11,300 nucleotides of DNA from Temnopleurus reevesii. Taxonomy: Eukaryota > Echinodermata > Echinoidea > Temnopleuroida > Temnopleuridae. Of the stretch, positions 1-7,750 are shown piece after piece. Position 1 is the stretch's first letter. The number at the start of each line of letters is the position of its first letter. The notes beneath the pieces are model-generated. The model was not told where the DNA came from, did no database searches, and saw nothing but the letters and a program-made list of their open reading frames with translations. The stretch lies in NCBI GenBank assembly GCA_036244855.1, contig BQKZ01003093.1, positions 1 to 11,300 of the forward strand, in the 5' to 3' direction. A program made the position numbers and the translations under genes.

Positions 1-34
1 GATGATGATGGTGATGGTGGTGATGATGGTGACT

Positions 35-67
<33 letters not shown>

Positions 68-95
68 GTGATGGTGATGTTGATAGAACTAGACG
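1..95. repeat. (GAT)n microsatellite, 5' edge of window
   Basis: This is an imperfect GAT/GGT array with a pure run of about 11 ATG units at 35-67. It continues beyond the window start. Codons for acidic residues appear in one frame, but nothing suggests it is an exon. Confidence 0.9.
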
Positions 96-689
96 TTGGT
101 GATATGGGTGATGATAATATTAATGTTGATAATAATGTGCTGATGATTGAAATGCATGGTGAGTGATATGGTGACGGTAATGAGAGTAAAAGGGTGCGAT
201 GAAGATTGAGTTTAGTTCTGTGTTTTATTTTTTTTCTAGCAAATATAACAATAAATGACACAAAATACAGGCGTTAATAATGTAACAAAGGCAGAAGTAA
301 ACAAAAATCGAAAATACCAAAGTTGGTCAAGTCTTCTTGTTCAAGCTGTATATGACCCAGTATATGACGCAAGATATGTGTTATCATCAACTACACGCAA
401 TATTTTTTTTTATTTTTAACGAAAAACAGCTCTTGTCAATGGGAATGAAAAAATCAGTTTCCCGGTTCTACATAATATCAAGTAAAATGATTGGTACAAA
501 TGTTTGTCAAGTTACGTGAAAGTCATTCAGAAAATCGATATGAATTAGAAATGCCTACACGAATGAGTCTCCATCTAATTTCATTTACTGGCATTTAAAT
601 GCCATGTGCTCTGGCGTAGTTGTAAAATAAACGTCTTGCGCACTTTGCAGAGTGATGGATATGTTATGTTATGAGTACTATAAATAATA
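96..689. other. AT-rich non-coding stretch
   Basis: It contains decayed GAT-like triplets up to about 170 and homopolymer T runs (225, 400). I see no gene, RNA or clear repeat. GTGAGT at 157 resembles a donor, but the sequence before it encodes no signal peptide. Confidence 0.6.
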
Positions 690-795
690 TGTATTATTTC
701 CATCATTATTATTATCATTATGATTATTATGATTATCATGATCAACATTGTTGATGTTAATGTTATAATTATCATGATCATTGTTATCGTCATTA
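690..795. repeat. Degenerate ATT/ATC triplet-rich patch
   Basis: This region is dominated by CATTATTATTATCATTATGA-like triplets and several TGATCA/ATCATGAT palindromes. Low-complexity frames on both strands (Met/Ile/Asn-rich) are artefacts of the repeat. It is a decayed relative of the GAT/ATC arrays at the window start and at 8217-8482. Confidence 0.75.
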
Positions 796-1363
796 AATCT
801 CTCAGGACTTAATGACATCAGCCTTGCATCAATTAAAATAAACAAATGAATATAATAAACAAATGTCATGTTCTCTTGTCTTTTTAGTAACCATGAAAAA
901 CTGGTGCGCCGGAGTATTTGCGTACTTCTTACGATTCATTTACAGTTGACAAGTCGATAGATAATACTGTAAAAAAACAGAATCTGCCTGATGATTTAAG
1001 TTTGTGTTATTGTTTATTTTACAGATAAATGACATCATCGACATTTTAGAGTACAGACACTTAAATTTAAGTTGAAAGGGGTAACGATGAAACGTTTTTC
1101 TGCTTATTTCACTTGAAATCACATTACCAATGGACCTATTTAGAAATATGTAAAATTGTACAAACATTTTTTTCTAATAAAAAGGTCATTCGAACCCCTT
1201 TCATCATTATAACAATTACAGTGACTAAAAGAACAAAGTATTCACGGACTCATGATAAACATCACCCACAAAGTGAATTTCTAAATGATCCACGAGCAGT
1301 ATTTACATTTTATACCGATCATTGCCGATGGACATCATACATCGTAGGCATTGTAGGGACAGC
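796..1363. other. Non-coding stretch upstream of the tRNA-like element
   Basis: It is AT-rich with no supported gene. An acceptor-like tctcttgtctttttag (872-887) is followed by an ATG at 893 that opens an 18-codon frame, MKNWCAGVFAYFLRFIYS. I see no donor in the phase needed to join the receptor exon. Confidence 0.5.
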
Positions 1364-1440
1364 GTGGGGGCGTCGTGGTTTGGTGGTTCTGACTCTCGCC
1401 TTTAACTGTTTAAACGCGAGAGTCGTAGGTTCGAATCCTA
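1364..1440 (+). mobile_element. tRNA-derived element (SINE head or tRNA pseudogene)
   Basis: An A-box-like TGGTTTGGTGG lies at 1376-1386 and a perfect B-box GGTTCGAATCC at 1428-1438. The B-box sits within a T-arm-like hairpin (TAGG...CCTA). Between them is a perfect 9-bp stem (GACTCTCGC 1391-1399 with GCGAGAGTC 1416-1424) where the anticodon arm should be, but the loop is 16 nt instead of 7. The 5' GGGGGCG and the 3' TATAAAT cannot form an acceptor stem. A working tRNA is therefore excluded, and a Pol III SINE head or pseudogene is likely. No clear SINE body or target-site duplication was found. Confidence 0.6.
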
Positions 1441-2993
1441 TAAATATTGATGAATTCTCTTTCCTGAGCTTGCTTAAAATTTAAATGTAGTAATTGATTC
1501 ATGCTTCAATAAGCACTAATTTTATAAAAATAAAAAATATGAAAATATATATTTCCTGGTCAGTATTTGTCTCATTCTATAGATTTATTATATATTTAAA
1601 AAAAAAGCTGCATCACATCACCGTGATCCCTCGCAATTCTAGATACGATATATTTTTCTTGTTTGAATTTGTGTCCCTATCTTAGCCCATTAGCACATTA
1701 GCATGCTTGGGCGATCATAGGTCACGTGATAGTTTGCATTAACGCTTGACGCATTTTCTTTGTCTTTTTAAAATATAAGATAACGCAAAGGTTTTTTTTC
1801 GTAAATAAACATACTGCACACTAATAATCCCAGAATAATAGCAGAAATTGATTACTATCCTCCTCTGCTGGTCGTTTTCTTAATTATATGAACAATGTAA
1901 AATCACCCAGGTCTAAAATATACGTACTTTGGAAAACACCCTTTCTATCCAACCTGTAGGATCTCAGGGATTTTGATAAGCAGTATTTTTCAACAAAAAC
2001 AAAAAAAAAGATCTATGTCTTACTTCTAATACTGGTAAATATATGCTGATATGAAAATAAAGGAGATTACTGGAATAAAAGATTGAAGAAGTATAATTCA
2101 TAAGAGAATCGTTGTGACGTTCAAGTAACAATACAGCATTTAACGTATCAAAACGTTTTTACTTTTATCCCGCTTCAATTCATCTCCCTTTGAAATTTGT
2201 TATTGTTCTCAAAGATGAGCTTATGAAGTAAACACTTGTTAAAGTGCAACGTGAAAGTTACAATGCGTTGTTATCCTTTCCAAATGTCTTTTTCATTGAA
2301 GCCTTCATTTTGGCAAATATTTCATGATGAAAACTTAACGTGAGTGGTAGGAAATACGCATAAAAACTTCAAACGACTTTGTATATCAAGATGTATCAAT
2401 TGTTAATGAATAAAATGAATTCACACACGAATGAAGCGCCGTTAAAACCAAAAGCAACAACAACAATTGTTTTTGTTTTTTATAATATGTCAAATGAGAA
2501 TGACAATTTCCAACAACAAACAACTTTTCGAAGCTAGTAATTTCTTATAGATAATAAAGAGAAGCAAACAAAAAAGGAAAACAAAAACTATTTTCTAAAT
2601 ATTGTCTGAATTTAATGTAAAACTATGGGATATGATGCTATCGGGCGTAAGCGACAAGCAAATGCAACAAATGCATACGTTTTAACTAGGGATAAAGAGG
2701 TAAATAATAAGCATAAATGAAGTTAACATATATGTCAAAATATTGCCTAAAGATATCACATGTATATCGTGTTCCAATGATGATAGAACCTATTGACATG
2801 ATTGAGTTTAATGTTATCTTGGGGATTTTTTCCAATACAAAAACTGTTGATGCAAAGGAAAGAAACATTAGAGCAACTTTGATAATTAATCTACATTTTC
2901 ATTTACTTCTCACAAAATGGAACTGCAGGGCAAATAAATGATCTATCAATATTGCTATTATTCATTATTTTCTGGAAGGAGTAGAAGGATATT
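1441..2993. other. AT-rich non-coding DNA upstream of the receptor exon (intron or intergenic)
   Basis: I found no open frame with a signal peptide, no phase-1 donor following a plausible ATG, no RNA gene and no strong repeat. Poly-A/T runs occur at 1601, 1791 and 2005. The stretch is probably the intron preceding the receptor's large exon, which puts the first exon upstream of it or within it unseen. Confidence 0.5.
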
Positions 2994-3063
2994 TTGTTGT
3001 GCACTTTCGTTGACATTTGTCTTAAAAATCATAAAGTGTCTATTCTCATACATTTTGAAACAG
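2994..3063 (+). other. 3' end of upstream intron with splice acceptor (AG at 3062-3063)
   Basis: The tract tctattctcatacattttgaaacag is moderately pyrimidine-rich and ends in CAG. The open frame extends through it but begins only with TTG, which is not a metazoan start. Predicted residues here (LCTFVDICLKNHKV...) resemble nothing in the family. A phase-1 junction is common between signal-peptide or extracellular exons. The upstream exon itself was not found in 1-2993. Confidence 0.6.
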
Positions 3064-6000
3064 ATGATACACCATCATCAACATCGGCAGCATCAACACC
3101 ATCCCCCTCATCAACGGCATCTCCATCATCCTACCCTGTAACTGAAGCACCATCCACAGTATGCTACAGGGAATCATGCTATGAACCCGGTGGAACCACT
3201 CTCTGCAGGTGCGACAGAAGATGCTTCTCATTTGGTGATTGTTGCTTCGGAATCAGATTACCGCCACCAATCATTATGAGACGACTTCTATTCGATACTT
3301 CCGTCTGGGAATGTGTCCAGGACTCGTTCCTCCCGCCGTTCTACCCCGAACTCGACCACGGATACCGCATGGTGACCCGATGTCCGCAAGTCTGGCTCGA
3401 TGATGACATCCGGCGGAAGTGCGAGACTGAGAAAGACGATGTTCTCTATGTTAATGGTGGAGATTATTACAGAAGTGTATCCTGCGCGGTGTGTAATGGC
3501 GTCGACGAATCCTCGCTGTTCCCCATTTATGGCTCCGATCAGTGCGTGTGGCATTCGAACAGTGAGCTTAAATGCGTCATGGAAGCTACCGAACAAACAA
3601 CAACTATTTCAACCACTCCATCGGAAGACTACGACCTTGTGAACGAAACCATCATAGAGCTCTATCAGGAAATCCCGATTCCGAGGTTCTGTCTCTCAGG
3701 GGTTGAGGAAGCATGTCCGGAGGATATCCCAGTAGAGCAAGACACAAAATGTCAACTGTATTATGTCCCATTGGTGTTCAACCAAACTACCCATAAGAAT
3801 CCATTCTGTGCTTACTGTAACAACCACTCGATCGATTCATTCTGCCAGCTACCGGAAGGACGATCTAGCAATGTTGTGATTACCGATCCTTTCTTTAAGG
3901 TCGGTATTGGTGCTGTCTTCAGTGTGATAGTGAATCGAGGTGCAGCAGATGAGAATGATGATCATCTCGTTAACGGACATACCCTTTCGGTTGCATCAGC
4001 CTGGCCTATCTGTAGATCCCTTCAAACATACCTTAATCACGGAAACGGACACGTAAAATGCCATAATAATGGCTCATGTAACATCATCTCGAATTCCACT
4101 ACTCGTGTAAGGTTTGAAGAAAATAGTTTCCTCTTCGAGAAAGGCCTTAGAGAAGCATTGGGGTCTGATTTTGATATTGCGGACATCCCATCCTTGGTCA
4201 GTCTTCTGGAGGTACTCCGTGAACGTAAGAATGAGCAGGGGTTGCCTATCACTCCTGATGACATGGTTGTGACCCAGTGGTGCCACCATGAGGCATACGA
4301 TCAGGACCCCGAGATGTATTGCTCAGAGGAGCAGTACATCGGACAACCATCCGAATTCCAACCGTACGTTATTTCGAATGAGTCGCTCATATTCACCAAT
4401 GGGTCGTTCGTAAGACCCATGTGGTGGTGGAACATCACTGAGCTCTCGTTTAATGAAACCTTAGGCACAGACTGGATGTTAGATTATGAAATGACTTTGT
4501 GCGGAAGTGCGCTGGAAGTTAGGTTCTGTCCTTCCACGACAGTAACTGAAGAAGATATCGAGTGGGTTGATTATCTTAACGATACTGCTCTGATATATGA
4601 AGATAGGATGCATTTCCAAGAAGAGTTTTTCGTCCACCCCGATGGTCGTATATTCATCTGTGATGATGTTGAGAGTCGGGAAGCCAAGTTCAGGGTTTTG
4701 AATATCCTTGGGGATGTTGCCTTTGCTATATCATCGATCTGCCTCTTCATGACGCTTCTAACCTATTTCATCTTTTCGGAGTTACGGAACAGACAGGGTA
4801 TCATCGTAATTAACTTCCTCGTGGCGCTACTCTTCGGGCAGATCCTACTACAGTATGTCGGGCACCACTTCTCAGGGCAGACCATTCCCTGTCTGGCAGC
4901 CGCATTCTTGTCGCATTTCTTCTTCTTGTCATCTTTTGTCTGGACCACCGTCCTAGCCTGGGACCTTCGTAGAAGCCTCTCGTCATCGAGCTTGCGAGTT
5001 GCCTCTAACATCGGGCGTTCTCGTTGTAAGATCGCCTTGTATGCTCTTGTTGGTTGGGGGACCCCACTCATCATCGCATCCATAACCCTCCTCCTACAGC
5101 TGGGAGGGTTCAGTGACGTACCCCTTCTAGAGTATGGTGGCCAGGCGTGCTGGTTTGCGACAAGGATGTCAAGCCTGGTGGTTTTCTTTGGGCCCATCTG
5201 AGTCTGCCTTCTGATCAACTGCCTTCTGTTCTGTGGCACCATGAGGGATCTTCATTCTACCAACAAGTCTACTGCAATTGTGAGGAAGAGCAGCAACGCA
5301 AAGAGAAAACAGCTCCTGTCAGAGCTGAAAATCTTCGTTAAGGTAAACGACGAAATTATTTGTGGGTCTTTAAAAAAGTTTGGAACAGGAATCGACAGTG
5401 TCTGCATAACGTTTGCATTGGCTAAAGTTGATATAATGGCAACCCGATAATGGCATGTTGAAAAAAATCCGAATTATGTGATACCGAAACATTTTACACA
5501 AAACTACTAAAATAATTGATAATGGAAGGTGCTGTGAGGTTGGCAAAAAGGTTTCCCGGAGTTTGGTAATCCGATATTACTAAGCCACCATGTCCCATAT
5601 TAGGGAACAAACGTCTCGGGAAGACCTATATTTGATTCCTGAAACTTAAGAAATTAAATATTTTTTTGCTCGCAAACCACGATTGTATTATTTAAGGAAA
5701 TCTTTTATTTTGCTGTATGTTTATTCTAAATTATTTATTTAATCGATTTCGTATTCGTATAAGACAGTGCAAATTCAATTATCATAATGTGATATTTTAA
5801 CATTCAAATGCATGTCGTAAGACTCAATTGTATTACAAGTTTTATTTGTGAAATCAGTATAAGCTTTACCTTTACCTCTTTACAGATCTCAGCTCTTCTT
5901 GGATTCTCTTGGCTCTTTGGATTCCTGGCCATGGTCATCAACATCTTGGTCACGTGGTACATCTTCATCATCGTTAGTGGGCTTCAAGGGATCTTCATCT

Positions 6001-6128
6001 TCTTCTCTTTTGGCGCCAATCAGCGGGTGCGGAAGCTTTGGCGCGCTTTGCTTGGAGATACGCTTCAGTCAAGTACAGGGAGCAACGGCACGATGCAGTC
6101 ACGTAACGATTCGTCATCGCATCAGTAG
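3064..6128 (+). CDS. Methuselah-like family-B (secretin-fold) 7TM receptor with somatomedin-B ectodomain; 3' two exons, one in-frame stop
   Basis: The coding path is 3064-5342 joined to 5886-6128, about 840 codons, 5'-incomplete. Seen in sequence, in order: a Ser/Thr/Pro stalk (3064-3160); a somatomedin-B-like module with eight Cys (3162-3314); two modules each ending in a CAxCN motif (3381-3497 and 3714-3821); a long ectodomain with ten N-x-S/T sites; and seven hydrophobic segments (TM1 about 4695-4775, TM2 4800-4860, TM3 4887-4965, TM4 5026-5100, TM5 5169-5240, TM6 5328-5342 plus 5886-5940, TM7 5952-6014). Family-B hallmarks are visible: the TM3 Cys (4890) and the ECL2 CW pair (5148), which normally form a disulfide; GWGTP in TM4; GFSWLFGF in TM6; and GLQGIFIFFSF in TM7. 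From family knowledge it would be a plasma-membrane receptor signalling through G proteins. The ligand is unknown. There is no GPS cleavage motif before TM1, so it is Methuselah-like rather than a classic adhesion GPCR. A TGA at 5199 interrupts TM5, so the allele may be non-functional. The receptor class is confident; the exact orthologue is not known. Confidence 0.88.
3162..3314 (+). other. Somatomedin-B-like domain in the receptor ectodomain
   Basis: Eight cysteines occur in order C-x4-C-x8-C-x-C-x3-C-x5-C-C, then a more distant C at 3312. The core reads CRCDRRC...GDCC, which is the diagnostic somatomedin-B pattern (CxCDxxC...CC). Somatomedin-B modules are small disulfide knots used for protein-protein binding, as in vitronectin and ENPP proteins. 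The spacing to the eighth Cys (22 residues) is longer than in vertebrate modules, so the last disulfide is uncertain. Confidence 0.8.
3381..3821 (+). other. Two tandem Cys modules ending in CAxCN
   Basis: Module 1 runs from CPQVW (3381) to SCAVCNG (3483-3497). Module 2 runs from ACPEDI (3714) to FCAYCNN (3807-3821). Both begin with a CP pair and end with an aromatic or small residue followed by CAxCN, and the CP-to-CA spacing is similar (102 versus 93 nt). A Thr-rich linker (EQTTTISTTPSED, about 3586-3633) separates them. CAxCN repeats are familiar to me from invertebrate Methuselah-like ectodomains. The idea that they arose by internal duplication is inference. Confidence 0.6.
5199..5201 (+). 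pseudogene. In-frame TGA (nonsense) in TM5
   Basis: The frame reads ...LVVFFGPI, then TGA, then VCLLINCLLFCGTMRDLH... in the same phase, with no base gained or lost. The sequence on both sides is good TM5, so this is a single-codon nonsense change, not a frameshift and not a missed intron. No GT-AG pair closely flanks the codon that would remove it in frame. The stop is 141 nt upstream of the 5342 exon junction. By the usual 50-55-nt rule a transcript carrying it should be subject to nonsense-mediated decay. The product would lack TM5-TM7. The following base context (TGA GTC) is not the known leaky TGA CTA context. Confidence 0.85.
5343..5885 (+). other. Phase-0 intron inside TM6
   Basis: The donor is AAG|GTAAAC and the acceptor is a pyrimidine-rich stretch (ttacctttacctctttacag) ending at 5885. 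Removing 543 bp joins ...ELKIFVK to ISALLGFSWLFGF... in frame. This gives a continuous, typical TM6 of the Methuselah/secretin family, which is strong evidence for the intron. If the intron were retained, translation would run 35 codons past TM6 residue K to a TAA at 5448-5450. I see no conserved element or second gene inside it. A short GC-richer patch near 5530-5630 has no recognisable coding content. Confidence 0.87.
5886..6128 (+). other. Terminal coding exon: TM6-TM7 and C-terminal tail
   Basis: This 243-bp exon has 80 codons plus TAG at 6126-6128. It starts with ISALLGFSWLFGFLAM, has a very short third extracellular loop (about six residues), then TM7 (WYIFIIVSGLQGIFIFFSF), followed by the amphipathic stretch NQRVRKLWRALLG, which matches the helix-8 position of family-B receptors. 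The last 22 residues are rich in Ser, Thr and Asn (LQSSTGSNGTMQSRNDSSSHQ region). That is a plausible phosphorylation and arrestin-docking tail, although this role is inference. Codon content is GC-richer than the flanking DNA, as in the large exon. Confidence 0.87.
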
Positions 6129-6177
6129 CGAACGCTTTGCCAAACAGTTAAGGCCCCGGGCACATATTATAATAGGC

Positions 6178-6267
6178 CCGGAAGCAACACGATTCAACAC
6201 GACTCTTTTTAAATTCACAGTTAACTGCCTCAGAACAAAGAGGCGTATTGAATCGTGTTGCTTCTGG
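6178..6267. repeat. Inverted repeat / hairpin, 28-bp arms
   Basis: The left arm 6178-6205 and right arm 6240-6267 pair over 28 positions with three mismatches, including 17 consecutive matches (GAAGCAACACGATTCAA and its complement, less one edge base). The loop is 34 nt. Partial complementarity continues outward with indels (CACATAT... at 6161 against ...ATGTG near 6278). A second smaller hairpin (CCGGGC at 6156-6161 with GCCCGG at 6176-6181) overlaps the base of the large one, so the two are mutually exclusive. It lies 49 nt after the receptor stop codon. It could be a foldback or MITE remnant or a structured UTR element. Confidence 0.8.
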
Positions 6268-6308
6268 AGCCCTATGTGAGTTTATTTCTGATTCTAACCA
6301 CGCAAATC

Positions 6309-6419
6309 ATAATGAGTAAACGATTTGACAAATCAAATGTCACATCTGTGTTTTCCGTAGTTTATATTATAATGAGTAAACGATTTGACAAATCAGATGT
6401 CATATCTGTTTTTGCCGTA
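6309..6419 (+). repeat. Two-copy direct repeat, 60-bp period
   Basis: Copies at 6309-6359 and 6369-6419 share AATGAGTAAACGATTTGACA exactly, then diverge slightly. There are about four or five mismatches in 51 positions. The period is exactly 60 bp and the divergence suggests an old local duplication within the 3' UTR. There is no coding sense. Confidence 0.85.
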
Positions 6420-6739
6420 TTTCACATGGTGTCACTTTTTCTTGTTTATACAGTAGTTTTGGTATTGATTAATCTGTGATTTTTTTAATCATCTTTCATT
6501 TGATGTGAGAGTATATAACGAAATGTGAACTTGATAAAGCTTTCATATTTCTATTGGTATCTCCACGAATTTGTATCCTTTAAACTTAAATATGAAAAAT
6601 AGCTATAATATGATAATTATATAATCCACAGAATATTGATAACATAAAGAGCGTCGGTTTTGTTTAGTACAACGAGCGTAAGTTCTGGCGGATACAAGCG
6701 ATGTATTAGTTTCTAACACGATATAAACCATTTCCGTAA

Positions 6740-6745
6740 AATAAA
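6740..6745 (+). terminator. Candidate proximal poly(A) signal AATAAA
   Basis: A perfect AATAAA hexamer lies 612 nt after the receptor stop codon. The downstream sequence (gtggatcatcagataaaag) is only weakly GT-rich, so this is the less convincing of the two candidates. Confidence 0.3.
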
Positions 6746-7057
6746 GTGGATCATCAGATAAAAGATCCGTACGTCGTGTCTTGAACTGCGCGGATACAAC
6801 AATCACAGGTTGGTTCCGATTTTAAGACCATTACAAAGGAGCATTAAATTGGCGTTCGACTTAATTTAAAGGAAACAAAGATTATTTCGTGTTATTTGTG
6901 TAATGAAGAAACACTTTAAGAGGACGTAGTCTGCATTTTCCAGGAGATATTACTCTTTGTAATGTACATAATTTGCTTTATACACTGTACCATTTTATTG
7001 TCCATGTACAAATATATTTTCACTTTGTTATCATGTTTTTTCTAATTGCTTTGGTAA

Positions 7058-7063
7058 AATAAA
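7058..7063 (+). terminator. Candidate distal poly(A) signal AATAAA
   Basis: A perfect AATAAA in GGTAAAATAAAATTGAATTG is preceded by about 60 nt of T-rich sequence with TGTAC motifs. It is followed about 20 nt later by TTTATGTGTGGG, a GT-rich downstream element. This arrangement of upstream U-rich tract, hexamer and GU-rich tract is what a metazoan cleavage site needs. It lies 930 nt past the stop codon. Confidence 0.42.
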
Positions 7064-7080
7064 ATTGAATTGAAAAAGAT

Positions 7081-7686
7081 TTATGTGTGGGCATGCGCAG
7101 TTGGATAAGTGACAGTAAACCTAATAAACAAATCGGAATAGAAAACGATGTGTTTTAAGCCTGTCAATTTTTAGGCTTCTAAGTTTTCATTTGGAATGAT
7201 TTATAAAAGGATTCGATATAAACAACACCCAAAAAATAAACCAGCATCAACGAAATAAACAAGCGATTATCTATATACAACGATCAAATTTAATTAGAAT
7301 TTGATAGGCATATAAGGATACTGGTAATTATTTTGCTTTCGTATGTAATTTAGAGGATCTGGTACGAAATGAAAATACAGGACACCAATAAACGATTGGG
7401 GGAAATGGGGGCGTTTTTTTTAATAAACTAATTGTAGTAGTCACTATAGAAGTACGAGTTTTGACATTCATATTTGTATATGAATATCAAAATCTTCTTT
7501 AAAAAGTTTGGTAACCGGACTTTACGAGCAGAGCGAGAATATGGGGAATTTATTTCCATATCAAGACGCTCGATCCAGCTGAAATTGTTATTCTTTCATA
7601 AGTACGAACGGCAACTTATATTTATTTTCACTGGATATACCAATAGAGACTCTGTAAATAAACACTGTTTATCTTCTTTTTATATC
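7081..7686. other. AT-rich intergenic stretch
   Basis: No gene or RNA was recognised. The short open frame around 7474-7692 has no family resemblance and AT-driven composition. Confidence 0.55.
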
Positions 7687-7750
7687 TCTTAATGTACATA
7701 ACTCTTAATGTAAATAATTCTTAATGTACATGACTCTTAATGTAAGTAAG
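7687..7750 (+). repeat. Tandem repeat, 4 x 16 bp
   Basis: Four units start at 7687, 7703, 7719 and 7735 with consensus TCTTAATGTACATAAC. Units 1 and 3 are near-identical and units 2 and 4 share AATGTAA, so the basic step may have been a 32-bp doubling of a 16-bp unit. Confidence 0.85.

Larger units (their letters stand above)
3064..5342 (+). other. Large internal exon: ectodomain and TM1-TM5
   Basis: This 2279-bp exon starts after the acceptor ending AAACAG at 3058-3063 and ends at AAG|GTAAAC (donor at 5343). The upstream junction is phase 1: the first codon is split G|AT. The downstream junction is phase 0. The reading frame is open through the whole exon except for TGA at 5199-5201. Upstream of 3064 the same frame stays open back to a TTG at 2994, but no ATG occurs there, and the extra residues do not look like a signal peptide. 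The splice acceptor is therefore the best start for this exon. A second in-frame, same-phase AG lies at 3035-3036 and would add nine codons. Its pyrimidine tract is no better, so I prefer 3064 but cannot exclude 3037. Confidence 0.82.
6129..7080 (+). other. Probable 3' UTR of the receptor gene
   Basis: No coding potential follows the TAG. The stretch contains the inverted repeat at 6178-6267, the 60-bp duplication at 6309-6419, and two AATAAA hexamers (6740-6745 and 7058-7063). The second sits in an ordinary mRNA-end context: a T-rich run (cattttattgtccatgtac and ttttttctaattgctttgg) followed by the hexamer and an AATTGAATTGAAAAAG tail. The extent is inferred. The UTR could end at about 6765 or 7085. 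Confidence 0.45.

Noticed and set aside
893..949. Short frame MKNWCAGVFAYFLRFIYS as the missing signal-peptide exon
   Set aside because: It has an acceptor-like tract upstream and is hydrophobic, but no donor in phase 1 occurs before its stop, so it cannot join 3064 in frame.
1364..1440. Functional tRNA gene
   Set aside because: No acceptor stem pairing and a 16-nt anticodon loop.
2994..3063. Using TTG at 2994 as the receptor start
   Set aside because: TTG is not a normal metazoan initiator, the resulting N-terminus is not a signal peptide, and a splice acceptor sits at 3062-3063.
5199..5201. Selenocysteine or programmed readthrough at TGA
   Set aside because: A hydrophobic TM5 position is an unlikely selenocysteine site, no SECIS-like structure was recognised in the 3' UTR, and the downstream context is not TGA CTA.
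4763..5242. 159-codon minus-strand frame
   Set aside because: Shadow of the TM1-TM5 coding strand; basic low-information composition and no family resemblance.
7687..7750. CRISPR array
   Set aside because: Contiguous 16-bp units without spacers in eukaryotic-style DNA; an ordinary minisatellite.
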